DNA from: an uncultured Saprospiraceae bacterium
GTDB taxonomy: Bacteria > Bacteroidota > Bacteroidia > Chitinophagales > Saprospiraceae
Reading direction: 5' to 3'
NCBI GenBank assembly: GCA_937921595.1
Contig: CAKZTD010000339.1
Coordinates: 1 to 33,443 of the forward strand
Length of the DNA: 33,443 bases
Position numbers and translations under genes: made by a program. Shown piece after piece: positions 18,601 to 26,706 of the stretch. The stretch's first letter is position 1, and each line of letters opens with the position of its first letter. The notes beneath the pieces are model-generated. The model saw nothing but the letters and a program-made list of their open reading frames with translations. It was not told where the DNA came from and made no database searches.

Positions 18601-19101
18601 CGGTGGAATATCTCTAAAAAGATCAGTAATATCAATCGAGCAGCTTATGGTCGACGGAGCAATGATTCAGAGTTTTTCGATAATAGAGATTATAATATTG
18701 AATTTTTCAAACTCGAACCTCAGTTGACTTTTTTATTTTTTAAAAACTTTCGAGCAATCCTTTCTTATAAATATCAGAATAGCGAAAACACCCTTCCTCA
18801 AGGTGGCGAAAAAGCGATCATTCATGATTTTAATTTGGAAACGACTTTTAATCAGAGTTCTAAAACATCTTTCCGAACGAGTGTCTCTTATGTTAAAATT
18901 GACTTCGATGGCATTCCTAATTCTTCCCTGGAATTTGCCATGTTGGAAGGTCTAAGAAATGGTGAGAATTTTCTTTGGAATTTCACTTTCAATAGAAAAA
19001 TTGCCAAGAATATTCAGATGGAATTAAATTATGAAGGTCGCAAAACCGGAATGTCGAATATGGTCCATGTCGGACGAGCACAAGTTAGAGCTTCTTTTTA
19101 G
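15607..19101 (+). CDS. Large outer-membrane beta-barrel protein, function unknown
   Basis: A 1164-residue protein. I place the start at the ATG 15607 because a signal peptide begins there (MTRIVLSISFLILFTSIGLAQ); a longer frame from a TTG at 15484 would start inside the terminator loop. The N-terminal part contains segments I associate with a conserved but uncharacterised Bacteroidota family: FSRGISFGNNQNLVLNSSFE, QPEGNTQQLQEFDRVFIQL, LIAGDYELGKPDSYFMNYF, and DYIIDYNRADILFTNKI followed by DSRIIVEFEYV. Some of these resemble parts of SprA-like giant barrels, but the protein is far too short to be SprA. The rest is rich in alternating strands with aromatic girdle residues and ends in QVRASF, a C-terminal Phe typical of barrel insertion by BamA. 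No plug or TonB box is visible. It likely forms a large pore or scaffold in the outer membrane. Confidence 0.75.
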   Translation: MTRIVLSISFLILFTSIGLAQEQLSNKRSKVIAVDSLPMVLDSLTILEESLVITDEQGNTVHENNYLLFRNELLWATDNGAKQIKVEYRVLPYALHNSNSNLDTSKIEIDRNGDYIGFDLSPYEKKEKLIDSKDLDYSGSFSRGISFGNNQNLVLNSSFEMALAGNLGDDVEILAAIRDDNLPLQPEGNTQQLQEFDRVFIQLKKGNAALIAGDYELGKPDSYFMNYFKKLKGATAENLFELSDKASLKTKASFAISRGKFVRENIIAQEGNQGPYRLEGADGERFIIILGGTEKVFLDGILLKRGLEEDYIIDYNRADILFTNKILITKDSRIIVEFEYVVQNYTRSLMAFNTEYKTEKMRAYFNLYSEQDGKISGAANDLDSLQKSILVNAGDNPDNAIDSTVLLLDEFNEFRVSYKAVDTTYFVGPQQFNPQILVYSTNRDSALIAANFIDVGPGNGDYIIDNSNAANGRVHRWVAPDPSTGSHNGNFSIGRKLIPPNKLAMYTAGVEYQLSKNSSILTEVALSNNDLNRFSTVDSGDDTGVAVFSQFKNTREFGKDTSWVLDTKIGYEFVQQNFKSLNPYRNAEFTRDWNISSLSTEKAMEQIGRGGFVLTKKKLGSLTYEFSGFLRASVYTGTKHFTRLNVRKNGFAVDLQGSLLNTDATDQSSTFFRPKADLSKTFKKLDSWKLGVYGEREKNDRYANNSDSLSANSFYYDLYKIYVESKQSDNFMIGANYRQRFDYAPIDKDFLQNTSTDEFNINGNWKQSKASNLRWNLSYRKLMIQDTSLTNLDPQETFLGRLEHSLSLFKGAIRSSTNYEIGSGQERKIEFQYLPVAPGEGLYTWIADLNGDSIPQLNEIEEAAFQSDADIIRLSIFTDDFIRTNNVSLNQSLRIDPRSLWYQKKGAKKFFSRFSSQSTLLINRKTKEADDVAAWNPFQINVADTTLVSTTSNIRNTLSFNKGDSKYDLNIGMFDQSNKVVLTSGFESRKNKEQFLRSRWNISKKISNINRAAYGRRSNDSEFFDNRDYNIEFFKLEPQLTFLFFKNFRAILSYKYQNSENTLPQGGEKAIIHDFNLETTFNQSSKTSFRTSVSYVKIDFDGIPNSSLEFAMLEGLRNGENFLWNFTFNRKIAKNIQMELNYEGRKTGMSNMVHVGRAQVRASF

Positions 19102-19208
19102 CAGGATAAAAGTGAAAACCAAGGGGTGAGAAATACATTCTCGTCTAAAAACCCGCCTCTTATCCGACAATTAACTATTTAGCATTTTTATAACAACAAT
19201 TAGATAAG

Positions 19209-19216
19209 TATCTTTG
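19209..19216 (+). promoter_or_regulatory. Candidate -7 element for the metalloprotease gene
   Basis: TATCTTTG matches TAnnTTTG exactly and would start transcription near 19222, giving a leader of about 90 nt. No TTG is present at the expected -33 distance, only a T-rich stretch at 19185-19189, so support is partial. Confidence 0.4.
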
Positions 19217-19310
19217 TTACATATCCTCCTTATTTACAATAATTCGAAATATAAAGTTAGCTAAGAACCATAGGGTTTGCTATTATCTTTCGAAAAAAAT
19301 CAAGTTAAAA

Positions 19311-22300
19311 ATGCGACTAGTCTTACTTACCCTTGCCATTTTAATAAGTGGTAGTCTACAAGCTCAAAAAAGCAATTTTTGGAGCAGTATCAATGAAAAC
19401 TCTATTTTGCTTAATGCAGACAATGATCGAGGAACGATTCCTGTTGCTTATCAAACCTTTGCATTAGAACTCGAAGAGATGAAAGCTTATCTCCGTGATG
19501 CTCCAATGCATCGTACACCTGAAGCATTGAGTAATCCTTTGACGCTTGAATTACCACTCCCAAACGGTGACATTCATCCATTCAACATTGTAAATACTCC
19601 GGTTATGAAGCCGGGTTTAGCAGCACGATATCCTCAGATTCAATCCTTCACTGGGTATAGTACGATTGATCGCGGCATCAGTGTGAAGTTTTTATATTCG
19701 ACACATGGGTTTCGGGCTTTTCTAAAAACGCCTCAAGCTCGATATTATATTCAACCATATGCTAATGGCATTCAAGATGCTTACATCGTTTTTGATAAAA
19801 AAGATGAACCAATTCCTACCGATATAAATCTGACATGTGGCGTAAGTAATTCAGATGAATACCAATATGATTCTCCAATAGGAGGACTTCAGATAGATCC
19901 TGATTTTGAAGGAGGAGCGACGATCAGAAATACAACGACGACAACCGATGTTGTTGTAGAAATGGTCGAATACGAAATCGCAATTGCTGGAGTTGCTGAA
20001 TGGGTGAACAACCAAGGTGGAACCGTGGCAGATGGAATGTCTTCAGTAGCAATAGTTGTTACTTTACTTAATCAAGTCATGGGAGCTGAGGCTGCTTTCA
20101 ATTTTGTTTTGGTTGAGAACAATGATCTCTTGATGTACTTAGATCCTGTCCTTGATCCTTATAACGACATTACTGACGGTGGTGGTTTACTTCAACAAAA
20201 TCAAACCAACCTCAATATGACTCTTGGTTCTGCCAATTATGATATTGGTCACGTTATGACTTTAAGTTGTGTTGGTGTTGGAGGAATTGCCGCATTGGGA
20301 AGTACATGTTCTACAGGTTCAAAAGGTAGAGGAGTTACTTGTAATGGCGGTAATCTTGAAAACGCAATCCTTAATATTGCTGTCCATGAGGTCGCACATC
20401 AGTTTTCAGCAACGCATACTTGGAATAACTGTATAGGAGAAATTGGGAACCCTCCCCAAGATATTATAACAGCTCGATCTTCTGGAACTGCTTATGAGCC
20501 AGGTAGTGGAAGTACAATTTTGTCTTATGCTGGTGGATGTCAAGAAGAGAATATTGTTTTTAATGGAGATGAATATTATCATGTTGCTTCATTGGATCAA
20601 ATGTTTGCACACTCTCACTTTGGAGGAAGCTCTGAGTGTCCGGATTATATTCCTTCTAATAATAATCGTCCTGACCTAACAATAGGTTACCAAGATGGAT
20701 TCTATATCCCAATTGGAACACCATTCGAATTAAAAGCAGATGCAACAGACCTTGATGATGATGTTCTTACTTACTGTTGGGAACAATACAATCTTGGTCC
20801 AATTTATCCATTAGGTAGCCCGTTTGGAAATGGACCAACATTTAGGTCTTTTCCTCCAACTGCCGACCCGATGAGAACTTTCCCTCGAATTCAAAATATT
20901 CTAGGAAATTCATTTTCTGACGTAGAAGTACTTCCTACCTATTCTCGAGATTTTACATTCAGATGTACGGTAAGAGATAATAACCCTGAGATTGGAGGTG
21001 TAGTATGGGATGAAGTTTCTTTTGAAGCTACAGAATCTGCAGGACCTTTTAAAATAAACTATCCATCCTCTAATGAAATTTTACAAGTTGGTGATTACAT
21101 AGAAGTACTTTGGGATGTTGCCAATACTGATGGCAATCTTGTTAACTGCCAGAAAGTAGATATTTTACTTTCTGACAATGGAGGTTTTGCATTTCCTCAT
21201 GTTCTTGCGGAGAATGTTCCAAATGATGGATCACACTTTGTCACTGTACCAGAAATAATAACAGGAGGTGCAAGAATAAAAGTCATTGCTGCAGATAATA
21301 TCTTTTTTGATATTTCAAATTTCAATTCAATTATTGAAGCAGCAGATAGTGCTGGATATGCTTTCTCTGCTGGACCATTCAACCAACAGGTTTGTGCTCC
21401 AGATGATGTAGTATTTAATTTAAATACCATCTCTTTATTGGATTATGACTCACCGGTTACTTTTTCTGTTGAAGGATTACCTACTGGAGCAGTAGCCAAC
21501 TTTAGTTCTAATCCAGTTGTGCCATCTGAAGATTTAACATTAAATATTGATATTACAAGTGTTACCGATGAAGGTTTTTATGATATCGAAGTTATAGGAA
21601 TTGCTGCTGGTGGAGACACTCTAGTAAGACCGCTTACTTTTGACATTGTATTAAATGACTTTAGTGCACTGGCTCCAGTTGGTCCAGCTAACGGAAGTTC
21701 TGGTGTTACGGAGTTACCTACCTTCACTTGGGATCCTTCTCCAAATGCGGTTAGTTATGATATTGAAATTGCAAGTAGCCCTTCTTTTGCTCCAGGAACA
21801 ATTATTGAGTCAGCAACAGGAATTATAGGTAGCAGTTTTGAACCTGCTTCTGTTTTAGAAAAAAATAATTTATTCTTCTGGAGAGTTAGAGCAAGTAATG
21901 AATGTGGCCCTGGAGCTTTTTCAGTTCCTCAAGGATTCCATACAGAACTTTTTGAATGTGCTACTTTTGGAACCGAAATCGCTGTGAATATTTCTGGTGT
22001 AGGAACACCGACTATAGAATCTCCATTGGTGATCAACTCTCAAGGAACGGTTAATGATTTGAATGTTATCAATCTAAAAGGTGCTCATGATTTAGTTCAG
22101 CACCTAGATGTATCTTTGATCGGTCCTGATAATACCGAAGTATTATTATTTTCAGAAATTTGCGGAGTAGCAACGGTGTTTAATTTAGGTCTTAATGATG
22201 AAGCACCTGACGATATCCAATGTCCTCCTACTACCGGTCAATTTTTCAAACCACAGGGTAGTTTATCAGATTTTAATAATCTACCTGCTTCTGGAACATG

Positions 22301-23006
22301 GATTCTAAAAATTGTTGTAAACGATAATGATGGAACAGGAGGCTTACTAGAACGATGGGGACTTGAACTTTGTTCTAGTGCTAGTACAAGTGCACCTTAC
22401 CTGGTTACAAATGAGTTAATGCCTTTACCTCCTGGTGCCGCTAGACAAATCACCAGTGACTTTTTATTATCTGAAGATGACAATAACACGCCTGGTCAAT
22501 TAACCTATACTGTAGTTACTGCTCCGGAACATGGAACTGTTTTATTCCAAGACAATCCTGTTGAAGTGGGTATGACTTTCAGACAGTCTAGTCTCAATGC
22601 CGGTAATGTAAAATACGAACATGATGGTGGTTCTGAAGTAACGGATGGTTTTACTTTCGCAGTGACAGATGGTGAAGGTGGATGGTTTGGAACTCCTAGA
22701 TTTGAAATAGAAATTGACCCTAACATAGTATTGGATGTAGAGGAATTAGAAAAATTCTATAATTTCTCTGTTTTCCCAAATCCTACTCAGGATGTTTTAA
22801 ATCTTGAATTCAATCGTCCAATCAACGATAAAGTTGAGGTGTCAATTACTAATGTTCAAGGTCAGGTTATCCAAACTCAGATCTTTGACAATATCACTCA
22901 AATTGAGTCTATCAATACTGCTCGCTTAACAAATGGCGTTTACTTCATTTATGTGAAGAGTGAGAATGCGGCTGTTGCGACGGAGCGTTTTGTAATTCAG
23001 AAATAG
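19311..23006 (+). CDS. T9SS-secreted reprolysin-like metalloprotease with P-domain
   Basis: A 1231-residue exported zinc protease. Residues 1-19 are a signal peptide (MRLVLLTLAILISGSLQAQ). Residues ~20-200 look like a propeptide region. Residues ~210-445 are a metzincin domain with the zinc site HEVAHQFSATH (His359, Glu360, His363, His369). The expected Met-turn reads TILSY, with Leu404 where metzincins normally have Met. Ig-like domains follow (~450-780), then a fibronectin III-like domain (~785-875, PTFTWDPSPNAVSYDIEI), a proprotein-convertase P-domain (~885-1022, DLVQHLDVSLIGPDNTEV and SGTWILKIVVND), a CSPG/cadherin-like repeat (~1030-1137, SLNAGNVKYEHDGG) and a type A T9SS sorting domain (~1150-1231). 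It probably degrades or processes proteins at the surface or outside the cell; the target is unknown. Confidence 0.9.
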   Translation: MRLVLLTLAILISGSLQAQKSNFWSSINENSILLNADNDRGTIPVAYQTFALELEEMKAYLRDAPMHRTPEALSNPLTLELPLPNGDIHPFNIVNTPVMKPGLAARYPQIQSFTGYSTIDRGISVKFLYSTHGFRAFLKTPQARYYIQPYANGIQDAYIVFDKKDEPIPTDINLTCGVSNSDEYQYDSPIGGLQIDPDFEGGATIRNTTTTTDVVVEMVEYEIAIAGVAEWVNNQGGTVADGMSSVAIVVTLLNQVMGAEAAFNFVLVENNDLLMYLDPVLDPYNDITDGGGLLQQNQTNLNMTLGSANYDIGHVMTLSCVGVGGIAALGSTCSTGSKGRGVTCNGGNLENAILNIAVHEVAHQFSATHTWNNCIGEIGNPPQDIITARSSGTAYEPGSGSTILSYAGGCQEENIVFNGDEYYHVASLDQMFAHSHFGGSSECPDYIPSNNNRPDLTIGYQDGFYIPIGTPFELKADATDLDDDVLTYCWEQYNLGPIYPLGSPFGNGPTFRSFPPTADPMRTFPRIQNILGNSFSDVEVLPTYSRDFTFRCTVRDNNPEIGGVVWDEVSFEATESAGPFKINYPSSNEILQVGDYIEVLWDVANTDGNLVNCQKVDILLSDNGGFAFPHVLAENVPNDGSHFVTVPEIITGGARIKVIAADNIFFDISNFNSIIEAADSAGYAFSAGPFNQQVCAPDDVVFNLNTISLLDYDSPVTFSVEGLPTGAVANFSSNPVVPSEDLTLNIDITSVTDEGFYDIEVIGIAAGGDTLVRPLTFDIVLNDFSALAPVGPANGSSGVTELPTFTWDPSPNAVSYDIEIASSPSFAPGTIIESATGIIGSSFEPASVLEKNNLFFWRVRASNECGPGAFSVPQGFHTELFECATFGTEIAVNISGVGTPTIESPLVINSQGTVNDLNVINLKGAHDLVQHLDVSLIGPDNTEVLLFSEICGVATVFNLGLNDEAPDDIQCPPTTGQFFKPQGSLSDFNNLPASGTWILKIVVNDNDGTGGLLERWGLELCSSASTSAPYLVTNELMPLPPGAARQITSDFLLSEDDNNTPGQLTYTVVTAPEHGTVLFQDNPVEVGMTFRQSSLNAGNVKYEHDGGSEVTDGFTFAVTDGEGGWFGTPRFEIEIDPNIVLDVEELEKFYNFSVFPNPTQDVLNLEFNRPINDKVEVSITNVQGQVIQTQIFDNITQIESINTARLTNGVYFIYVKSENAAVATERFVIQK

Positions 23007-23021
23007 ATTTAAATTTATATT

Positions 23022-23063
23022 AAAAAAATCCTGAGTAGAAATTTCTACTCAGGATTTTTTTTT
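23022..23063. terminator. Bidirectional terminator between protease and glgB
   Basis: A perfect 40-nt inverted repeat (23022-23041 against 23042-23061) with A-runs on the left and T-runs on the right. Each strand gives a stable stem followed by a U-run, so it can end both the plus-strand protease transcript and the minus-strand glgB transcript, whose stop codons lie 15 and 29 nt away. Confidence 0.93.
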
Positions 23064-23090
23064 GCTTCGGCTAAGATTGGCAAACTTTAA

Positions 23091-25001
23091 TTACTCTCGT
23101 TCAAAAACCATAAGCGCCAATGGAGCGAGTTTTAAATTCAAAGCCTGTTCTTGTCCATGCCATTTGATGGTTTCAGAAACTAAAGGACTTGCATTTAATA
23201 TATTAGATCCTCCATAATCAGCATGATCACTATTCAACACTTCTTTCCAATTCCCTGAACTAGGAACACCAATTTTATAATTTTCTCTTACCTCTGGTGT
23301 AAAATTACAAACGACTAAAAGTGGGTTTTCATTTTCATCTCCTTTTCTAAGAAAAGAGATGACACAGTTTTCATTATCCGAATAATCTATCCATTGGAAG
23401 CCTTCCTCTTCGAATTGTTTTTGATATAATGCTGGATGATTTTTATAAAAATTATTTAAATTTCTGATCCAGTTTTGAATACCTTTATGAAGAGGATATT
23501 CGAGCAGCCACCATTCTAATCCTTTATCATGATCCCATTCACTGGTCTGCCCATATTCACATCCCATGAATAATAATTTCGATCCAGGGTGCATAAACAT
23601 TTCCCCATAGAGCAATCGAAGATTAGCAAATTTTTGCCATTCGTCTCCAGGCATTCGTTCTATCAATGCTCCTTTTCCATGGACCACTTCGTCATGCGAA
23701 AGCGGCAACATAAAGTTTTCCGAAAAGGCATAGACTAAACTAAAAGTAATATCATCTTGATGGTATTTTCGATAGATAGGTTCCTTTTTGAAATATTCCA
23801 AACTATCATGCATCCAGCCCATCATCCATTTTTGACCAAAACCCAATCCGTCATCAAACGTTGGCTTGGAAACTCCTGGCCAACTTGTAGACTCTTCGGC
23901 AATGGTTACAATATCCGGAAAGACACCGTAGACGGTTTCATTAAATTCTTTTAAAAAAGAAACAGCCTCTAGGTTTTCTCGTCCGCCAAATTCATTGGGA
24001 ATCCACTCCCCTTCTTCTCGCGAATAATCCAGGTATAACATGGATGCAACCGCATCTACTCTCAGTCCATCTGCATGGTACATCTCTAACCAGAACATGG
24101 CGTTACTAATCAAGAAAGCTCGTACTTCGTTTCGGCCATAATTAAAAATACAGCTTTTCCAATCTGGATGAAAACCTTTTCTTGGATCAGCATGGTCATA
24201 CAAATGCGTTCCATCATAGTCTGCCAATCCATGAGCATCTTCTGGAAAATGAGAAGGAACCCAATCCAGTAATACCGCAATATCTGCTTCATGAAAAGCG
24301 TCAATCAAAGCCATAAATTCATGAGGTGTTCCATGCCTACTAGAAGGAGCATAATAACCTGTCCCTTGATAACCCCAAGACCCAAAGAATGGGTGTTCCA
24401 TGACCGGCATAAATTCTACGTGGGTGAATCCAAGGTCTTTGACATAAGGAACCAATTGTTCAATCATCTCCTGATAAGAAAGAGAACGATTGCCTTCTTT
24501 TCCTATTTTTTTCCACGAGCCAATATGCACTTCATAAACGGAAAATGGTTTTGGAGCATTGGCATTTTCTTTTCTGGTCTCCATCCACTTTTTATCTTTC
24601 CATCTATATTCCAAATCCCAAACCACTGATGCTGTGCGTGGAGGAATTTCCCAAGAGAAAGCATAAGGATCACCTTTCTCAAGATGACGACCATCGGATG
24701 CTTCCACCATATATTTATAAACAGTTCCTTTTTTAACTTCTGGAATAAAACCTTCCCATATACCAGAACCATCCCATCGTGATAATAAAGGATGTTCATC
24801 TTTATCCCAATCATTAAATTCTCCGATCACGGAAACGCTTTTGGCACTTGGTGCCCAAACCGCAAAGTAGACGCCTTTGATGCCCTCTACTTCCATGAGG
24901 TGGCTACCAAGCTTTTCGTATAGCTTGAAGTGTTTACCAGACTTAAATAGACTGATATCGAATTCCGTGAATCTTGTGATGTGAATACTCGTGCTTGTCA
25001 T
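23091..25001 (-). CDS. glgB: 1,4-alpha-glucan branching enzyme
   Basis: A 636-residue GH13 enzyme that makes the alpha-1,6 branches of glycogen. Residues ~30-130 are the CBM48/E-set domain (VSVIGEFNDWDKDEHPL, GTVYKYMV). The catalytic barrel shows LLDWVPSHFPEDAHGL (region I), nucleophile Asp316 in DGLRVDAVASMLY, acid/base Glu369 in TIAEESTSWPGV, and Asp437 in PLSHDEVVHGKG. The C-terminal all-beta domain spans ~540-636. It is about 90 residues shorter than E. coli GlgB because it lacks the extra N-terminal domain, as in many short-form GlgB proteins. No glgA, glgC or glgP gene is next to it. It ends at a shared bidirectional terminator. No promoter matching the Bacteroidota consensus was found in the 192 nt upstream. 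Confidence 0.96.
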   Translation of the reverse strand: MTSTSIHITRFTEFDISLFKSGKHFKLYEKLGSHLMEVEGIKGVYFAVWAPSAKSVSVIGEFNDWDKDEHPLLSRWDGSGIWEGFIPEVKKGTVYKYMVEASDGRHLEKGDPYAFSWEIPPRTASVVWDLEYRWKDKKWMETRKENANAPKPFSVYEVHIGSWKKIGKEGNRSLSYQEMIEQLVPYVKDLGFTHVEFMPVMEHPFFGSWGYQGTGYYAPSSRHGTPHEFMALIDAFHEADIAVLLDWVPSHFPEDAHGLADYDGTHLYDHADPRKGFHPDWKSCIFNYGRNEVRAFLISNAMFWLEMYHADGLRVDAVASMLYLDYSREEGEWIPNEFGGRENLEAVSFLKEFNETVYGVFPDIVTIAEESTSWPGVSKPTFDDGLGFGQKWMMGWMHDSLEYFKKEPIYRKYHQDDITFSLVYAFSENFMLPLSHDEVVHGKGALIERMPGDEWQKFANLRLLYGEMFMHPGSKLLFMGCEYGQTSEWDHDKGLEWWLLEYPLHKGIQNWIRNLNNFYKNHPALYQKQFEEEGFQWIDYSDNENCVISFLRKGDENENPLLVVCNFTPEVRENYKIGVPSSGNWKEVLNSDHADYGGSNILNASPLVSETIKWHGQEQALNLKLAPLALMVFERE

Positions 25002-25193
25002 TTTTCGGCTGTTGTGATGTAAAGGTATAAATCCTTTACTTAATGTGACTACGCTATGGTCAATACGAAATCTTTATTTTATGTTCTAAATTAGTTTGAC
25101 CTCAAAACAAGTCAGATCATTATCGAATTTGGTAAAATATAGAGGTGGCCAAATCTTGATCGAAATGAATTAATTCTACGCGTTTTTTTTGCT

Positions 25194-25700
25194 TTAGTTT
25201 TCGTTTGAGTATAATAAAAAATCTTTACCACCTTCTTCGAAGGAGATATTACCTTTTAGTTTTAAACCAATTTTTTCAAGAAGCTTTCTGGAGTTGGTAT
25301 TTCGTTCTGTGGTAATTGCAACAATGGTAAAAATACCAAGTATGGATTTCGCATAATCCATAGTCGCTTCTGCTGCTTCAAACATATACCCTTGCTTGGC
25401 ATATTCTGGTAATAAAGCAAATCCTATATCGGGATGATCCAGATTTGGTCGTTTTAATAATCCGCAAATTCCAACGGGTTTTCCATCAGATTGCAAAGTC
25501 ATTTTATATAAACCAAAGCCATGATTTGCATAACTTTGAATTAAAGAATTTTTAATATACTTTTCAGCATCATCGAGCGTATTAATATTTCTATCTCCGA
25601 TGAATTCGATCCAGTTTGGGCTATTAAGAAGCTTGTAAAAAAATGGAGCATCTTCAAGTTTTGCTTTTTCTAAATTCAGCCTTTTGGTTTTTAAAATCAT
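25194..25700 (-). CDS. GNAT-family N-acetyltransferase (RimJ/RimL-like)
   Basis: A 168-residue acetyltransferase of usual length. The N-terminus TKRLNLEKAKLEDAPFFYKL, the central PVGICGLLKR strand, the DIGFALLPEYAKQGYMFEA segment with the acetyl-CoA pyrophosphate loop, and the C-terminal TTERNTNSRKLLEKIGLK match the RimJ/RimL-like branch, which often modifies N-termini of ribosomal proteins or small-molecule amines. The actual substrate cannot be told. It follows the unknown membrane protein gene on the same strand with a 49-nt gap, so they may be cotranscribed. It is followed by the glgB upstream region. Confidence 0.88.
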   Translation of the reverse strand: MILKTKRLNLEKAKLEDAPFFYKLLNSPNWIEFIGDRNINTLDDAEKYIKNSLIQSYANHGFGLYKMTLQSDGKPVGICGLLKRPNLDHPDIGFALLPEYAKQGYMFEAAEATMDYAKSILGIFTIVAITTERNTNSRKLLEKIGLKLKGNISFEEGGKDFLLYSNEN

Positions 25701-25749
25701 TTTATAAAAAAAATTAAAATACGCTAATGGTTATTATCTCCATTTGATT

Positions 25750-26523
25750 TTATTCCGTGTAACCTATTCTATTTATATGCCACCAAGGTATCCCAATCAA
25801 TCCTTTTTTTCTATAAATTTCAATGTTGTCACCAATATTAATTTCGTTATAGATTGATTCTGGAATTCTTTCTTTTTTTAATTTACTATTATCTTCCCAA
25901 GAAATAAATTCGATATTATAATTCGTTCCTCTTTTTCTTGAGGAAGTATATTTCTGCATGATAACTGATGTATATTTTTCGGGAACAGAGTTGTCATAAA
26001 CACAATTTACTCCGTAAGTAGCAGCGTAGCTATAAACAAACAAATTAAAGATAATAGAAAAATAGATCCATGCTTTACTTTTCTTTAAACCTATTATCAT
26101 TTTGTGAGTTAGAAAAAGTAATATTATAATTGAGATCGTAGCAATTAGTCCAGGAATTATTAAATAGCTAATGCTATCAATATTAAAATCCAGTATTACT
26201 CTAATTGTGATACACCAAGCTGCCCAGTCTATAAAATCAGCGACATCGTACTTATTATTTCTTAAGTCAATTTCAACAAGAGAAATAATACTTGGGCGAT
26301 TTATTCCATTCAACATTAGACCTAAAATAGGCGTCACTAAAAGTACCGAAAACAAAAACTTATACCCTACAATATCCGGTGCAAATACAAATAACAATCC
26401 AACAGCAATCGTACACCATTCCAGCCAATCTAAATTATGAAAAACAATATTGTTATAAATTTTAACCTCTTTAATTGGTTGCCTTTTATTTTTAGGAAGT
26501 TTCGTTTTTACTTTTTGTTTCAT
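25750..26523 (-). CDS. Unknown multi-pass membrane protein
   Basis: I do not recognise this 257-residue protein. A basic N-terminus (KQKVKTKLPKNKRQPIKE) precedes about five hydrophobic segments: near residues 33-50, 55-72, 90-108, 118-138 and 148-168. The C-terminal ~85 residues are soluble and beta-rich, ending in IGDNIEIYRKKGLIGIPWWHINRIGY, which resembles the small extracytoplasmic beta-domain seen in DUF3592-like membrane proteins; that similarity is weak. The gene looks more AT-rich than glgB or fadH, which could mean later acquisition but is also common in membrane proteins. It starts 184 nt from the divergent patatin gene and precedes the GNAT gene by 49 nt. Confidence 0.75.
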   Translation of the reverse strand: MKQKVKTKLPKNKRQPIKEVKIYNNIVFHNLDWLEWCTIAVGLLFVFAPDIVGYKFLFSVLLVTPILGLMLNGINRPSIISLVEIDLRNNKYDVADFIDWAAWCITIRVILDFNIDSISYLIIPGLIATISIIILLFLTHKMIIGLKKSKAWIYFSIIFNLFVYSYAATYGVNCVYDNSVPEKYTSVIMQKYTSSRKRGTNYNIEFISWEDNSKLKKERIPESIYNEINIGDNIEIYRKKGLIGIPWWHINRIGYTE

Positions 26524-26649
26524 CCAAGCATTTTTTTCATAACTGATCTAAAATAAAATAAAGCCTTTTTATAAACGTTTATTTTCTGATTAAAAAAAGT
26601 TTCGACAAGATTAAGTAGCAACTAAAAGGAGCAATCTATCTATTATTAC

Positions 26650-26657
26650 TAACTTTG
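26650..26657 (+). promoter_or_regulatory. Candidate -7 element for the patatin-BamA gene
   Basis: TAACTTTG fits TAnnTTTG and would start transcription near 26664, leaving a leader of about 43 nt before the ATG at 26707. No TTG lies at the proper -33 distance, so it is only a partial match. Confidence 0.4.
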
Positions 26658-26706
26658 GATTTCTTTAGCATCCAAAATTACAAAAACCATTTTTGATACC
26701 CAATCA

